Counted from the stretch's first letter, positions 17,719 through 27,449 are shown. The stretch is DNA of 47,314 nucleotides from CAZDET01 sp964504335 (GCA_964504335.1 CAZDET010000040.1:1-47314); one strand, 5' to 3'. Notes: generated by a model from the sequence alone, not told the origin. Made by a program: numbers and translations.

Positions 17719-20700
17719 CGCACCAGTGCGACCGTGCCTTCCACCTGAATAATCTGACCACTTAATAACAATACCTCTGCCTGATACACGTAGGTGTCGC
17801 TCTTGGCGGGCTGGTTTTGGAAGTTGCCGTCCCAGCTCATCGAAGGATCGTCGAGGCCGCCCGGGCCTGCTTCGAACATCAGATTGCCCCATCGGCTCCA
17901 GATACGCAATTGGAGAATGGATTCCACCCCTTCACCGGCGAAGAAGCGGAAGCGATCGTTTCGACCGTCTTCGTTGGGTGAAAAGATATTGGGAACGTAG
18001 AACGGATTTTCCTGATTGACGCGCAGCTCCAGCTGATCGCTCAATACACAGCCATCCGGACTGATCGCGGTAACGGTAACTAGCGTAGAAGTGGACGGGC
18101 GGGCAACGGTACGGGCACTATTCGGATTATTGAACAGCTCAGGTGGCTCCCATTGTATCGAGTCGATCGGGAAATTCGTCTGTGCAGTGAGTTCGATCGC
18201 CTCTCCAATAGCGATATCGCGATTCAAAGGTACGGTCAGTTCGAGTGGCGTGCCAGGTAAGACGGTCACCGTATCGGTGGCCGTACATCCATTGCCATCG
18301 CGCAGAAAAAGGGGATAGATGCCGGGCCGGACAATGCTTGAGTCCGGCAGGGAAAGCGATTGGAAATCGGTGCCGTTCAGGCTTAGTTCGAAATTACCGG
18401 CTCCTCCGCTAATGTTGTACAATCGGATGACCCCTCGCTGATCGTTACAAACCGGAGAAATGCCTTCGGCCGTGAGTTGCATGGGGTCGGGGGCCATCAA
18501 TTGGGCTTCGATTGCCGCTTCGCAACCCAAGTCATCAGTGATAACCAACCGGTAATTTCCTGCGGAAAGATCCCTGATCCGGCTGGTTGAATCGCCGGTA
18601 TTCCAATTAAAGACGTAGGGTGGAATTCCGCCGGTCACGTTGGTAGTCAGTTGCCCATCCGTTGCCTCCGGGCAACTGACGCCAAAGCCGTCGTACGTAT
18701 CGAGACCCTCTACGGATATTTGGATACGACTAATTTCAAGAACGGCGGAGCCGGAGGTTTCGAGGGGGCAGCCGTCTGCGCGATTATCCGCCCGTAGGAT
18801 GGTGAATACCCCCGACTGATCGCCGGGAACGCGCAGCGAGTCGGAAGCATTGATCCCCTGATAGCTGAAGGTGCGCCCGAGGTTGTCGCCAATGAGTAAG
18901 TCCACTTCCGATACATTACTCAATTCGATGGGCAGGGCAATCGAATCGGGGTTGCAACTGGTGGCTCCTCCAAATAGACGAATGCGCCCCTGATCTAAGA
19001 AATCCAGATCGACCACCACCGTAGAATCGCAGCCTGTGCTCGCCTGGTTGGGGAGGACGACCCGCCCGCTCGGTCGCGATCGATTGAACGTCTGATTGCC
19101 TACCGTAATGGATTCGGTAGCACAAAGGGTTTCTTGAATCAGGGTCTCGATGGGTGTCCGGAAGCTCAAGTCCACCTGAACGATGGAGTCGCAACCGGTC
19201 GCAGAGGCGTTTGGCAGTATGGCAATCCCGCTGGGATTTTCTTCATCAAATCGAATGCCGCCGATGCGAATAGCTGCTCCCGGACACAGCTGCTGAGCCA
19301 GCTGCCCGCGGGCCTCCGGATAAAATTGTACATCGATGATTAACGTGGAATCACAGCCGTTGGCAGCCGCCCCCTCCAAGCGCTCCCGTCCGGAGGGGTT
19401 GGCCTGGTTGTACACCTGACCGTTGATCACCAGGCTGTCGCCGGGGCAAAGCAGCGGGCTGACGATCCCGACGGATTCGGGAAGCAATTCAAATTGCTGG
19501 CTCGTATCGATGGACGCAGTACAGGCTGAGTCAGCTACTTGCTGAAAATCGAGGGTATACGCTCCGGGCGCCAATCCCAGATCAGCCGCGCAAAAAAGTA
19601 GGGTATCCGTAGCCGTATTGGCCTGGAAAAATTGTAGTTGGCGCACGCCATTGGCATTGACCAGATCGTAGAGAATGCCGAAGGGAGCGGTACCCTCTAA
19701 TTGTAGGGGAAGAGTCAGACAATCTTCCGGGCAGAGTACCTCCGATCCGCTGAAGGTAAGGCCTGGGGCTGCATGTTGAGCCAGGAGTGTATCGGTAGCG
19801 CTGGTGGAACAGCCGTTGGCATCCGTGACGGTAACTTCGTAAATGCCGGTATCGAGTTGCATCAGCTGGCCGCCCTGGAGCGCGGGATCATTCCACGCGT
19901 AAGTAAAGGGGGAAGCACCGGTGGCGGTCACGATCAACTGCCCGCTCGAATCGCCGGGGCAGGAAGGGGAAGCTGCGGTCAGCAGCACATCGGGCGGCAT
20001 TGGCGCATCAAATCGAATGCTATCCACGCCGACGCAGCCATTGGCATCCTGGGCGTACACGAGATAATTGCCAGTGTCGAGTCCGCTGATAGTAACCACC
20101 GGGTCGGGATCGGTAGGGTTCGTCGTTAGCACTTTGGGGTTGGCCTGATTCGGATCGTCGAAAAAGTAAGTGACCGGATAAGCGCCCCGTACCTGAAAGG
20201 ACAACTGACCGCTGCTATCGCCTGCACAGACGGGGGGTAGGGTAGGATCGGTAAAAAGGACTCTGGTCGTGTCGAAGGAGGGAACGGCTACCGAGAGGGA
20301 ATCGATACAGCCGTCGGCATCCGTAGCGATGGCGGTGTAATTGCCGGCTGGAAGGTTATCGAGGAGTGGGCCGGTGGCCGTTGTATCCAGCCAGGTAAAT
20401 GCATAGGGCGCTGTACCGCCCACGACCCTCACGGAAAGGGAACCCATAGAGTCGCCTGCGCAAGTGGCCTGGATGGATTCCTCCTCCAGCACCAAGCCAC
20501 TGCAATCGACGGTGGGGGGTACCCGAACCGGCGGAACGGCACAACCGCTATTCCCATAGGGTACTGCATCGCCTCTGGTGTAGTAATCACCATCGGTACC
20601 ATTGAGCTGTAAAGGATCGTAGGTAAGGGCATCGGTACAGCCGGACGTTGTTTCCACTTCGATAGTTCGGGGGTCGCAATTGCTGCAATTCCCGTTGACG

Positions 20701-21167
20701 AATGCTCCGGCGGTTCGGTCGCAACTATTCTGTAGCAGGTACACTGCTTGGCCAATGTTGCACAAACCCGACCAATCGTAAACAGCCGGATCGAAGTCAT
20801 TACTCATCCATACGATTACCAGTGCATCAGCGGGAACGACATCGCCCGGGCCTACCGGGATCACGTTTGCACAATTGGGGATAGGAGTGGCAGGCAGCAT
20901 AAAAGGACAACCGCCGCTAATGCCGAGGTTGCTGTTAGCCGGGGTGACGCTAGAAGGCGTGCGAATACCCAGCTCGTCTACTGAAAACCCCGTACCTGAT
21001 TGCAACATCATGAACTCCTGCTGGGATTCGAGGGAGCCGCCGCAGGCGTCTATCATGATTGCTTCGATCGTCGGGCACTGTGCGGATAGGGCGACAGGTT
21101 CGATGACACAAAGAGCAACGAGCAAGCAAAAAACAGATGACCGTAGTGCGTGTGCGTTCAATGGCAT
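17715..21167 (-). CDS. Secreted SprB-repeat protein with gliding-motility C-terminal domain
   Basis: An 1150-residue surface protein. The signal peptide ends near ALSA-Q (residue 29). The N-terminal module CPTIEAIMIDACGG resembles lamin-tail-like domains. Several SprB-type repeats follow, recognisable by GTAPYAFTWLD...LPAGNYTAIATDADGC, GASPFTYAWND and GGIPPYVFNWNTGD. Around 583-716 there are roughly 67-residue units ending PSGR...GCDSTVVVDL. The C-terminus (about 1056-1150) has VPNIFSPNEDGRNDRFRF, WGNLMFE and WDGNFQNQPA, the CHU_C (gliding motility-associated) domain that marks type IX secretion cargo. A role in adhesion or gliding is an inference. Transcription converges with the Nudix gene. 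Confidence 0.92.
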   Translation of the reverse strand: MPLNAHALRSSVFCLLVALCVIEPVALSAQCPTIEAIMIDACGGSLESQQEFMMLQSGTGFSVDELGIRTPSSVTPANSNLGISGGCPFMLPATPIPNCANVIPVGPGDVVPADALVIVWMSNDFDPAVYDWSGLCNIGQAVYLLQNSCDRTAGAFVNGNCSNCDPRTIEVETTSGCTDALTYDPLQLNGTDGDYYTRGDAVPYGNSGCAVPPVRVPPTVDCSGLVLEEESIQATCAGDSMGSLSVRVVGGTAPYAFTWLDTTATGPLLDNLPAGNYTAIATDADGCIDSLSVAVPSFDTTRVLFTDPTLPPVCAGDSSGQLSFQVRGAYPVTYFFDDPNQANPKVLTTNPTDPDPVVTISGLDTGNYLVYAQDANGCVGVDSIRFDAPMPPDVLLTAASPSCPGDSSGQLIVTATGASPFTYAWNDPALQGGQLMQLDTGIYEVTVTDANGCSTSATDTLLAQHAAPGLTFSGSEVLCPEDCLTLPLQLEGTAPFGILYDLVNANGVRQLQFFQANTATDTLLFCAADLGLAPGAYTLDFQQVADSACTASIDTSQQFELLPESVGIVSPLLCPGDSLVINGQVYNQANPSGRERLEGAAANGCDSTLIIDVQFYPEARGQLAQQLCPGAAIRIGGIRFDEENPSGIAILPNASATGCDSIVQVDLSFRTPIETLIQETLCATESITVGNQTFNRSRPSGRVVLPNQASTGCDSTVVVDLDFLDQGRIRLFGGATSCNPDSIALPIELSNVSEVDLLIGDNLGRTFSYQGINASDSLRVPGDQSGVFTILRADNRADGCPLETSGSAVLEISRIQISVEGLDTYDGFGVSCPEATDGQLTTNVTGGIPPYVFNWNTGDSTSRIRDLSAGNYRLVITDDLGCEAAIEAQLMAPDPMQLTAEGISPVCNDQRGVIRLYNISGGAGNFELSLNGTDFQSLSLPDSSIVRPGIYPLFLRDGNGCTATDTVTVLPGTPLELTVPLNRDIAIGEAIELTAQTNFPIDSIQWEPPELFNNPNSARTVARPSTSTLVTVTAISPDGCVLSDQLELRVNQENPFYVPNIFSPNEDGRNDRFRFFAGEGVESILQLRIWSRWGNLMFEAGPGGLDDPSMSWDGNFQNQPAKSDTYVYQAEVLLLSGQIIQVEGTVALVR

Positions 21168-21369
21168 ATTGACGATAACTGTAAGTCTTTGATCGAAAGG
21201 CAGGGAATAAGAACCAACGATTTTGGCTCGTCAGGTGGAGAGTAGGAAAACTGCGGTTAAAAGTACTATTTTTAAGAGTAATTCGGCGAGGTCAGCACCA
21301 GCTCCGCCGGCAATTACCAAGCTGTAGGATTAAATGCTGAGTTCTCTTTTTTATTCGGGAATGAAGCCC

Positions 21370-21377
21370 TATATTCG
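21370..21377 (+). promoter_or_regulatory. Possible -7 box upstream of yceD
   Basis: TATATTCG differs by one base from TAnnTTTG and lies 59 bp upstream of the yceD ATG. No clear -33 TTG is present at 19-20 bp spacing. Confidence 0.3.
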
Positions 21378-21436
21378 CAGCCGTTTTAATTTTTACGCAC
21401 CGCTCGTTTGTTCGGGGGTGCAAATATCATAGACAA

Positions 21437-21994
21437 ATGGATCCTCTAATTCCATTTTCTATTCCGGTAAGTGGGTTGCGCGATGGCGAACATCATTACC
21501 ACTTTGATATCGAGGAGGATTTTTTTCGGGAATTCGAGGCTTCGCCCATTCAGAGAGGGGCCGTTCGGGTAGATTTGACCTTTGACAAGCGGCCCAATAT
21601 GTACGTGCTCGACTTTGTTATTGAGGGGACCGTACAAACGGAATGCGATCGTTGCCTGGCGACCATCGATCTTCCGATTGCTTTTGAAGAACGCCTGCTG
21701 GTCAAATTTTCCGAGGAAAAAGAATCGGAGGAGGCGGATGTGGTATACATCGCTCCCGATACGGAACGATTCCAGATTGCCCAGTACGTCTACGAGTACG
21801 TGCTGCTAGCAGTGCCGATTATTAAAACCTACGACTGCAAGGAGGAAGCATCACCGCCCTGCAACGAAGAAATGCTGGCTTTTCTGGCCACAGATGAAGC
21901 GGATAAACCCTCTACCTCGACCGGAGAGAAAAGTGATGACCGAGAGCCTAACCCCATATGGGAGGAACTCAAAAAATGGTCCGGAAATAATTGA
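21437..21994 (+). CDS. yceD: YceD/DUF177 family protein
   Basis: A 185-residue cytoplasmic protein of the YceD (DUF177) family, which is linked to 23S rRNA accumulation and is encoded beside rpmF in many bacteria. Visible hallmarks are the strand-rich N-terminal half, VEGTVQTECDRCLATIDLP with the CxxC pair, FEERLLVKFSEE, and a second Cys pair in YDCKEEASPPCNEEML. The Cys pairs may bind zinc. The acidic, low-complexity C-terminus ends in PIWEELKKWSGNN, the typical ending with NPFW-like and LKK residues. It lies 44 bp upstream of rpmF, conserved gene order that supports the call. Confidence 0.92.
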   Translation: MDPLIPFSIPVSGLRDGEHHYHFDIEEDFFREFEASPIQRGAVRVDLTFDKRPNMYVLDFVIEGTVQTECDRCLATIDLPIAFEERLLVKFSEEKESEEADVVYIAPDTERFQIAQYVYEYVLLAVPIIKTYDCKEEASPPCNEEMLAFLATDEADKPSTSTGEKSDDREPNPIWEELKKWSGNN

Positions 21995-22038
21995 TTAATC
22001 GGTGGCTCCTCGGAGCGCCTCATTAATAACAAACGAAC

Positions 22039-22239
22039 ATGGCACATCCTAAGAGTCGGATCTCCAAGCAGCGCAAACACAAGCGGCGCACTCACTACAA
22101 GGCGACTGTACCCACCATTGCAACGTGCAAAACGACCGGGGAGCGTCATTTGTACCATCGTGCCTACTTTGACGCCGATGGAAATATGTACTACCGTGGC
22201 AAGCTGCTGGTCAAAGGCCCGGACTACGACGACGAATAA
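22039..22239 (+). CDS. rpmF: 50S ribosomal protein L32
   Basis: A 66-residue basic ribosomal protein of the large subunit. The start MAHPKSRISKQRKHKRRTHY is the diagnostic L32 N-terminus with Bacteroidota-type spacing. The usual four-Cys zinc ribbon is absent: only C30 remains, so this is the zinc-independent form. The C-terminus is acidic (PDYDDE). It is preceded by yceD and followed after 45 bp by a RidA gene, all on the same strand. Confidence 0.97.
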   Translation: MAHPKSRISKQRKHKRRTHYKATVPTIATCKTTGERHLYHRAYFDADGNMYYRGKLLVKGPDYDDE

Positions 22240-22284
22240 CCCTATCCCATCCACGGAACGCCCGGGAGGGCGCCAACGCACGTT

Positions 22285-22671
22285 ATGAAGCGCATCATTC
22301 AGACATCTAATGCACCAGATCCGGTGGGGCCGTACAATCAGGCGGTCATTTCCAACGAGATGCTCTACGTCTCTGGGCAAGTAGCCATTAATCCCGCCAC
22401 CGGCGAGCTAGTGATGGATTCCATTGAGGCCGAAACCCGGCAGGTGATGGAAAATCTCAAGGCTATTTTGTCGGAGGCAGGCCTGTCGTTCAGCGATGTG
22501 GTTAAGTGTTCTGTTTTCGTAACGGACATGGATAATTACGGCCGCATCAATGCCGTTTACGCGGAGTATTTCGACGAATCTTCCGCACCCGCCCGGGAAC
22601 TGGTAGAGGTGCGGCGCCTACCGAAATTCGTAAATGTCGAGATCTCTCTGATCGCTGCCTTGGAAGAATAA
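22285..22671 (+). CDS. ridA: RidA family enamine/imine deaminase
   Basis: A 128-residue protein of the YjgF/YER057c/UK114 family, which hydrolyses reactive 2-aminoacrylate and 2-iminobutanoate released by PLP enzymes. The motifs PVGPYNQAV, YVSGQVAINPATGE and PARELVEVRRLPK are visible. R104 and E119 align with the catalytic or substrate-binding Arg105 and Glu120 of E. coli RidA, so an active deaminase is likely. The length is normal. It follows rpmF on the same strand and precedes the transporter. Confidence 0.93.
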   Translation: MKRIIQTSNAPDPVGPYNQAVISNEMLYVSGQVAINPATGELVMDSIEAETRQVMENLKAILSEAGLSFSDVVKCSVFVTDMDNYGRINAVYAEYFDESSAPARELVEVRRLPKFVNVEISLIAALEE

Positions 22672-22736
22672 TTCGGTGTGGCCGTACAACCTTTTTGGGG
22701 GCAGGTACCTTACCATTCCAAGAACTGCCCAAAAAC

Positions 22737-24263
22737 ATGCCCACAGCTGAAGCGTCTCGACGCCCCTGGATACTGGCCGCTACCATTCTCGGCTCAAGCA
22801 TTGTTTTCATCAACTCTTCTACGGTCAACGTAGCACTTCCCACGTTTCAAAGACAATTGGGTGCTTCCGTTGGGGAAATCCAATGGATTATCAACGGATA
22901 TCTGCTTTCGCTCTCTTCTCTGATGCTTATCGGGGGGGCGCTGGGCGATCTGCTGGGCCGCCGGCGTATTTACCTGACCGGCACCGTCCTTTTTGCCCTC
23001 GCGTCGGTGTGGTGTGGACTAGCTCCCAATGTAGAGCAACTCATCGTGGCGCGCATCGTGCAAGGCATTGGAGGAGCCATGCTGACGCCGGGTAGTCTGG
23101 CTATCATCAATGCCACCTTTCCCAAGGCAGACCGTGGCCGTGCCATCGGGTTGTGGTCCGGTTTTACGGCGCTCACCAGCGCGTTGGGACCGGTTGTTGG
23201 CGGCTATATCATCGATGCGTTTACGTGGCGGTGGATTTTCTTCATTCTCCTTCCCTTTGCTGTATTGGTAATCGTGCTGAGCCTGTGGTGGGTTCCTGAG
23301 AGCCGAAACGCCTCGGCCAACCGCCGGATCGATTGGTTGGGGGCGCTGCTGGTAGCGCTCGGACTCGGCGGTCTCATCTACGGACTGATCGAGGCCAATG
23401 AGCTCGGTTTCGCTCATCCGGAGGTCATTGCTGCGCTATCGATCGGCTCCCTTCTTACCGCTCTTTTCCTCTGGTGGGAACGCAAGACGGACCATCCTAT
23501 GCTGCCGCTGGAGTTGTTTCATTCCACTACGTTTAGCGGTGCCAACGGCCTCACCTTTGCCCTGTATGCGGCTCTTGGTGCGGCTCTGTTTTTTTTGCCA
23601 CTCAATTTGCAACAGGTTCAAGGTTATTCCGCTACTGCTACGGGGGCGGCGTTTCTGCCGTTTGTGCTGTTGCTGTCGGTACTGTCGAGTTGGGCGGGTG
23701 GGCTTGTAAACAAAATTGGCAGCAAGATTCCCCTAACGGTGGGGCCTATCCTTACGGCGGGCGGATTCCTGCTGATGGCACGCCCGGGAATTGGCGGAAC
23801 CTATTGGGAAACTTTCTTTCCGGCGCTAGTGGTTTTGGGCCTTGGTATGTCGGTGAGCGTTGCTCCCCTGACCGCCACCGTGATGGGATCGGCTCCCGAT
23901 GAATTATCCGGTACGGCATCGGGGGTCAATAATGCCGTATCCCGGGTGGCCAACCTCTTCGCCGTGGCGGTTTTCGGCCTCATCATGGTACAGGTGTTCA
24001 GTACAGTACTACCCGAGCGATTTCGCGGCAGCGATCTGCCTGCAAGCGCCCAGCAGGCCATGCTGGAAAGTCGCACGGATCTGGCGGAGATTTCCATTCC
24101 ACAATCGCTTAGCCAGAGCCAGCGCGAGCGGGCGCAGTTTCTCATTCACCGAAGCTTCGTGTACAGCTATCGTCGGGTGATGTATCTGTGTGCGATGATC
24201 GCTTTACTGAGCGCCCTGATTGCCTGGCTAACGATCGACGACCGGATTGTTCGATCTGGATAA
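22737..24263 (+). CDS. MFS multidrug exporter, DHA2 (EmrB/QacA) family
   Basis: A 508-residue inner-membrane transporter with about 14 predicted membrane segments. Family signs are INSSTVNVALPTF at the first helix, motif A in GGALGDLLGRRR after helix 2, VQGIGGAMLTPGSLA, and the antiporter motif C in TSALGPVVGGYI. Proton-driven export of drugs or metabolites is likely; the substrate is unknown. I chose the ATG at 22737. An upstream TTG at 22695 would add 14 residues and is less likely. The 3' end overlaps the convergent histidine-kinase gene by 36 bp. Confidence 0.9.
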   Translation: MPTAEASRRPWILAATILGSSIVFINSSTVNVALPTFQRQLGASVGEIQWIINGYLLSLSSLMLIGGALGDLLGRRRIYLTGTVLFALASVWCGLAPNVEQLIVARIVQGIGGAMLTPGSLAIINATFPKADRGRAIGLWSGFTALTSALGPVVGGYIIDAFTWRWIFFILLPFAVLVIVLSLWWVPESRNASANRRIDWLGALLVALGLGGLIYGLIEANELGFAHPEVIAALSIGSLLTALFLWWERKTDHPMLPLELFHSTTFSGANGLTFALYAALGAALFFLPLNLQQVQGYSATATGAAFLPFVLLLSVLSSWAGGLVNKIGSKIPLTVGPILTAGGFLLMARPGIGGTYWETFFPALVVLGLGMSVSVAPLTATVMGSAPDELSGTASGVNNAVSRVANLFAVAVFGLIMVQVFSTVLPERFRGSDLPASAQQAMLESRTDLAEISIPQSLSQSQRERAQFLIHRSFVYSYRRVMYLCAMIALLSALIAWLTIDDRIVRSG

Positions 24264-26165
24264 TGCTTCTTTCGAACTCATGGAATTTTCCAGGAACGGG
24301 TCCTGTTGGGGCAGGTGCACGTAAAATGCACTGCCGGCGGAAGGAATAGATTCTACCCAAATTTGCCCGTCGTGCAGTGTGACGATCTTCTTGCAATAGG
24401 CAAGCCCGATCCCACTGCCTTCGTAGGTGCCTTCCGTATCGAGACGGCGGAAAATCTCGAAAATGCGTTCCCGCTGTTCGGGAGGAATGCCGATCCCGTT
24501 GTCTTTGACCACAAAGGTGTAGCCATTGTCTTCGGGCCAGGCAGCGATGCGAATTTCCGGGGGAGCGTCCGGGCGGTGAAATTTGATGGCGTTGCTGATC
24601 AGGTTTTGGAAGAGTTGCCGGATTTCGATCGGGTAGGCGTTAATTTCAGGCAACGACTCTACGGTAATTTCTGCATTGGTCTTCCGGATGCTTGCTTCCA
24701 GATCCTCCGTGATTTCTGCCACCACTTCCTGAATATTTACCAACGTCTTTTTCCGGTCTACGCCCAATCGATTGTAGTCGATCAATCCGCGAACCAACAT
24801 GCTGAGTCGGCGCGACGCATTAATGATGAATTCCAGGATCTGCTGCCCATCCTCAGGCAGCTCATCACTGAATCGCCGAATCAACAGTTGAGCGAAACTA
24901 GTGATGGTGCGAAGCGGCTCCTGCAAATCGTGGGACGCAATGGATACGAACTGCTCGATGTCGCGGTTGCGAATAGCCAGCTCCTTGGCCAGTATTTCGG
25001 CTTTTTCGAGATCGACCATTCTGGAAACGTCGATATTGACCCCCACCAGCTTCGTCAATTTGCCGGATGGATCGTAAATAGGCGTACCAGAGGCGTAAAT
25101 GTGTTTGATGATGTTCTCCTTGGTCCGAATACGGTACCGAACATTATGAACGGTTTCTCCCTCCAGAATGCGAGCCATTTCCGCATCCGCATTTTTGAGA
25201 TCATCGGGGTGCACCAGCGATCGCCATACCTCTACATTTTCTTCAAATTCTTCTTGGCTAAGGCCATAGATGGAAAACATTTGGTCGTTCCAATCCAGCC
25301 GGCCGGTACCGAGGTCTAGCTCCCAAATGCCCAGTTGGCCGGTGTCGATGGCCAGTTCCATGCGTTTCTGGATTTGCCGGAGGGCTTTCCGGGCGTTGTT
25401 TTGCGCGGTGATATCTACGGAGGCACCGATGAAGGCAATCACTTCGTCGGAGGCATTGTGAATCGGTCGATTAACGATCAATAATTCAACTTCCTTTCCA
25501 TCTTTGCGCAGGAGGCGAAATTCGCCCTGCCAACGTTTCCCGGAAGAAAGATCTTCCATAATTTGGTGGGCCTCGTATCGAAGCTCATCCAATAGGAGCT
25601 TGTCGTCCAGTCTTTGTCCCATTACTTCTTCCGAGCGATAACCGAATATTTGTTCGGCGCGCTTGTTCCACAGGACTACCCGGCGATCTGTATCCAAAAC
25701 GATGATGGAAACCCCAACCAGATCGATGATTCGGGTGGCCAGGGCTTCCGTATCAACCTGGGGCTGCTTCAATTCCGATGCACAGTCGGTCGAGATCGAT
25801 TGGTGTAATTGAATCAGGTATTCATCGGGGAGCGAAATCGACTGGGTATCGATCCGGACACAGCTTCCATCCCGGTGCCGGTAGCGGATAGCGGCTTTTC
25901 CGGGCTGATCGAGCAGCCTTTGAAAGATCGGCCGGTCGGACTCCCACAGGCAAGCTTCCCGAAATGCTCGATGATCGGCAATGGAGGAACCGTCGTAGCC
26001 TAGTAATTGCCAGAATCGCTCTTCCGTCCACTCCTGTTGAGGATCGATGGAGGGACGTCGGAAAGTCAAACTTTCAAAGGAGTGTTCCCGGATGATTTGG
26101 AAAATCTCCGCATTATTTTTGAGTTGCTCAAAAAAGGCGTCTCGAAGATTAATGGATGGCTTCAT
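24228..26165 (-). CDS. PAS-domain sensor histidine kinase (orphan)
   Basis: A 645-residue kinase without obvious membrane segments, so probably a soluble sensor. Three PAS-like modules occupy roughly 20-125, 140-250 (VSIIVLDTDRRVVLWNKRAEQIFGY) and 265-390 (GIWELDLGTGRLDWND, with a PAC-type end). The phosphoacceptor H412 is in SIASHDLQEPLRT, typical of the phytochrome-like or light-sensor subgroup. The ATPase domain shows NLISNAIKF (about 526), DNGIGIPPE (about 559) and GSGIGLAYCKK (about 587). No response-regulator gene is adjacent. The convergent MFS gene overlaps its last 36 bp. Confidence 0.92.
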   Translation of the reverse strand: MKPSINLRDAFFEQLKNNAEIFQIIREHSFESLTFRRPSIDPQQEWTEERFWQLLGYDGSSIADHRAFREACLWESDRPIFQRLLDQPGKAAIRYRHRDGSCVRIDTQSISLPDEYLIQLHQSISTDCASELKQPQVDTEALATRIIDLVGVSIIVLDTDRRVVLWNKRAEQIFGYRSEEVMGQRLDDKLLLDELRYEAHQIMEDLSSGKRWQGEFRLLRKDGKEVELLIVNRPIHNASDEVIAFIGASVDITAQNNARKALRQIQKRMELAIDTGQLGIWELDLGTGRLDWNDQMFSIYGLSQEEFEENVEVWRSLVHPDDLKNADAEMARILEGETVHNVRYRIRTKENIIKHIYASGTPIYDPSGKLTKLVGVNIDVSRMVDLEKAEILAKELAIRNRDIEQFVSIASHDLQEPLRTITSFAQLLIRRFSDELPEDGQQILEFIINASRRLSMLVRGLIDYNRLGVDRKKTLVNIQEVVAEITEDLEASIRKTNAEITVESLPEINAYPIEIRQLFQNLISNAIKFHRPDAPPEIRIAAWPEDNGYTFVVKDNGIGIPPEQRERIFEIFRRLDTEGTYEGSGIGLAYCKKIVTLHDGQIWVESIPSAGSAFYVHLPQQDPFLENSMSSKEALSRSNNPVVDR

Positions 26166-26352
26166 CCGATAGCTGTTAGGGTGATGTTTTTGCTACTTTT
26201 CATATGTAGCTTCTATTCGACGGACGGTGGTTTTGAAGGTAACACCTTTGAATATACTGAATGTATTCGAGGGTTGGCCTTGATTTTCAAAGCCTGAATT
26301 GGATCCTTTTGTATATTCAACAATCCATACTCATTAAGCAAAAAAGAAGACC

Positions 26353-26826
26353 ATGAGCCGAGATATTCAATGGTATCTGGATAAGTACGGAGAAAGCCAC
26401 CAGAATGCCACGAATAAGTTAATACACTGGGTATGTGTACCCGCGATCATGTTCAGCCTGTTGGGATTGATTTTTGCTATTCCTTTCCCCGGGGGGCGTG
26501 GATTATTTACTAATTGGGCGGCCGTGTTTCTGGCCATGGCGCTGATTTACTATCTACGACTCTCGTTGCCGATGTTTCTGGGTTTTGTGGTAATCACCGG
26601 CTTGCTTTTGCTGGGAATTCATTCTTTGTACCTGGCACTTGGTGAACAAGGAGGGGCGTTGGCACTGGCGAGCCTCGCTATTTTCGTACTGGCCTGGATT
26701 GGGCAATTCATCGGCCACAAAATCGAAGGGAAAAAGCCTTCTTTTCTGGAGGACATTCAATTTTTGCTAATCGGCCCGGCCTGGCTACTCCACTTTATTT
26801 ACCAGCGGCTTGGTATTAGCTACTAG
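26353..26826 (+). CDS. Mpo1-like / DUF962 membrane protein
   Basis: A 157-residue protein with four hydrophobic segments. It belongs to the DUF962 (Mpo1-like) family, whose yeast member is an iron-dependent dioxygenase that alpha-oxidises 2-hydroxy fatty acids. The conserved histidines are in ESHQNATNKLIHWVCVP near the N-terminus, in GIHSLYL, and in IGHKIEGKKPSF. The length matches short bacterial members. It diverges from the kinase gene and converges with the YciO gene, 2 bp between stops. The enzymatic role in bacteria is an inference from yeast. Confidence 0.88.
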   Translation: MSRDIQWYLDKYGESHQNATNKLIHWVCVPAIMFSLLGLIFAIPFPGGRGLFTNWAAVFLAMALIYYLRLSLPMFLGFVVITGLLLLGIHSLYLALGEQGGALALASLAIFVLAWIGQFIGHKIEGKKPSFLEDIQFLLIGPAWLLHFIYQRLGISY

Positions 26827-26828
26827 GC

Positions 26829-27443
26829 TTATTCCTTAAGCTGCCCTGCACCCTCGCGGTCCAGCAGGGGGGTGTCTTCCGTACAGTCGATAATGGTGGA
26901 GGGCTTATTGCCCCCAGGGCCTCCATCGATTACGGTGTCGACCAGTTTGCGGTAGTGCTCATATATATCTTCCGGATCGGTGTAGTACTCCGTGATATTA
27001 TCTTCCGATTTCAGAGAGGCGGAGATCAGTGGCCGCCCGAGCTCGGAGATGATTTGCTGGGCGATGTTGTTGTTGGGAATGCGTATGCCGATAGTCTCCT
27101 TGCGGTTTTTGAGGATTTTCGGCAGGCGGTTGTTGGCTTTAAGGATAAAAGTAAACGGGCCGGGCAGGTTGTGTTTCATTACGCGAAACACATCGTTCGT
27201 AATCAGCGCGGCGTAATCGGTCACCTGGCTGATGTCCTGGCAAATAATGGAAAAAAGAGCCTCCTCCGCCCGGATTCCGCGCAGGCGGGCCAGGCGTTCT
27301 ACGGCCTTTTTGTTGGCCATATCGCAGCCCAGCGCGTACACGGTGTCCGTTGGATAAATGATGATGCCGCCTGCTTCGATGGTTTCAACTACCTGGCGGA
27401 TTTTTCGGCCTTCCGGATTATCTGGATTGATGCGTAACAACAT
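26829..27443 (-). CDS. YciO-type Sua5/YrdC family protein
   Basis: A 204-residue protein of the Sua5/YciO/YrdC fold. It reads IIIYPTDTVYALGCDM, then RLARLRGIRAEEALFSIIC, FTFILKANN, and ETIGIRIPNNNIAQQII, closely following the E. coli YciO pattern. The KxR...NPL and SxN signatures that mark TsaC/Sua5 threonylcarbamoyl-AMP synthases are not present (SASLKS stands where S-A-N would be). It may therefore not be the t6A synthase; the true function of YciO proteins is unsettled. The start at 27443 leaves 6 bp after the AAA ATPase stop, so the two are likely co-transcribed. Confidence 0.88.
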   Translation of the reverse strand: MLLRINPDNPEGRKIRQVVETIEAGGIIIYPTDTVYALGCDMANKKAVERLARLRGIRAEEALFSIICQDISQVTDYAALITNDVFRVMKHNLPGPFTFILKANNRLPKILKNRKETIGIRIPNNNIAQQIISELGRPLISASLKSEDNITEYYTDPEDIYEHYRKLVDTVIDGGPGGNKPSTIIDCTEDTPLLDREGAGQLKE

Positions 27444-27449
27444 AGGCGT

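Noticed and set aside
24306..25319. 337-codon plus-strand open frame
   Set aside because: It is antisense to the histidine-kinase coding region, whose PAS, HisKA and ATPase motifs are clear on the minus strand.
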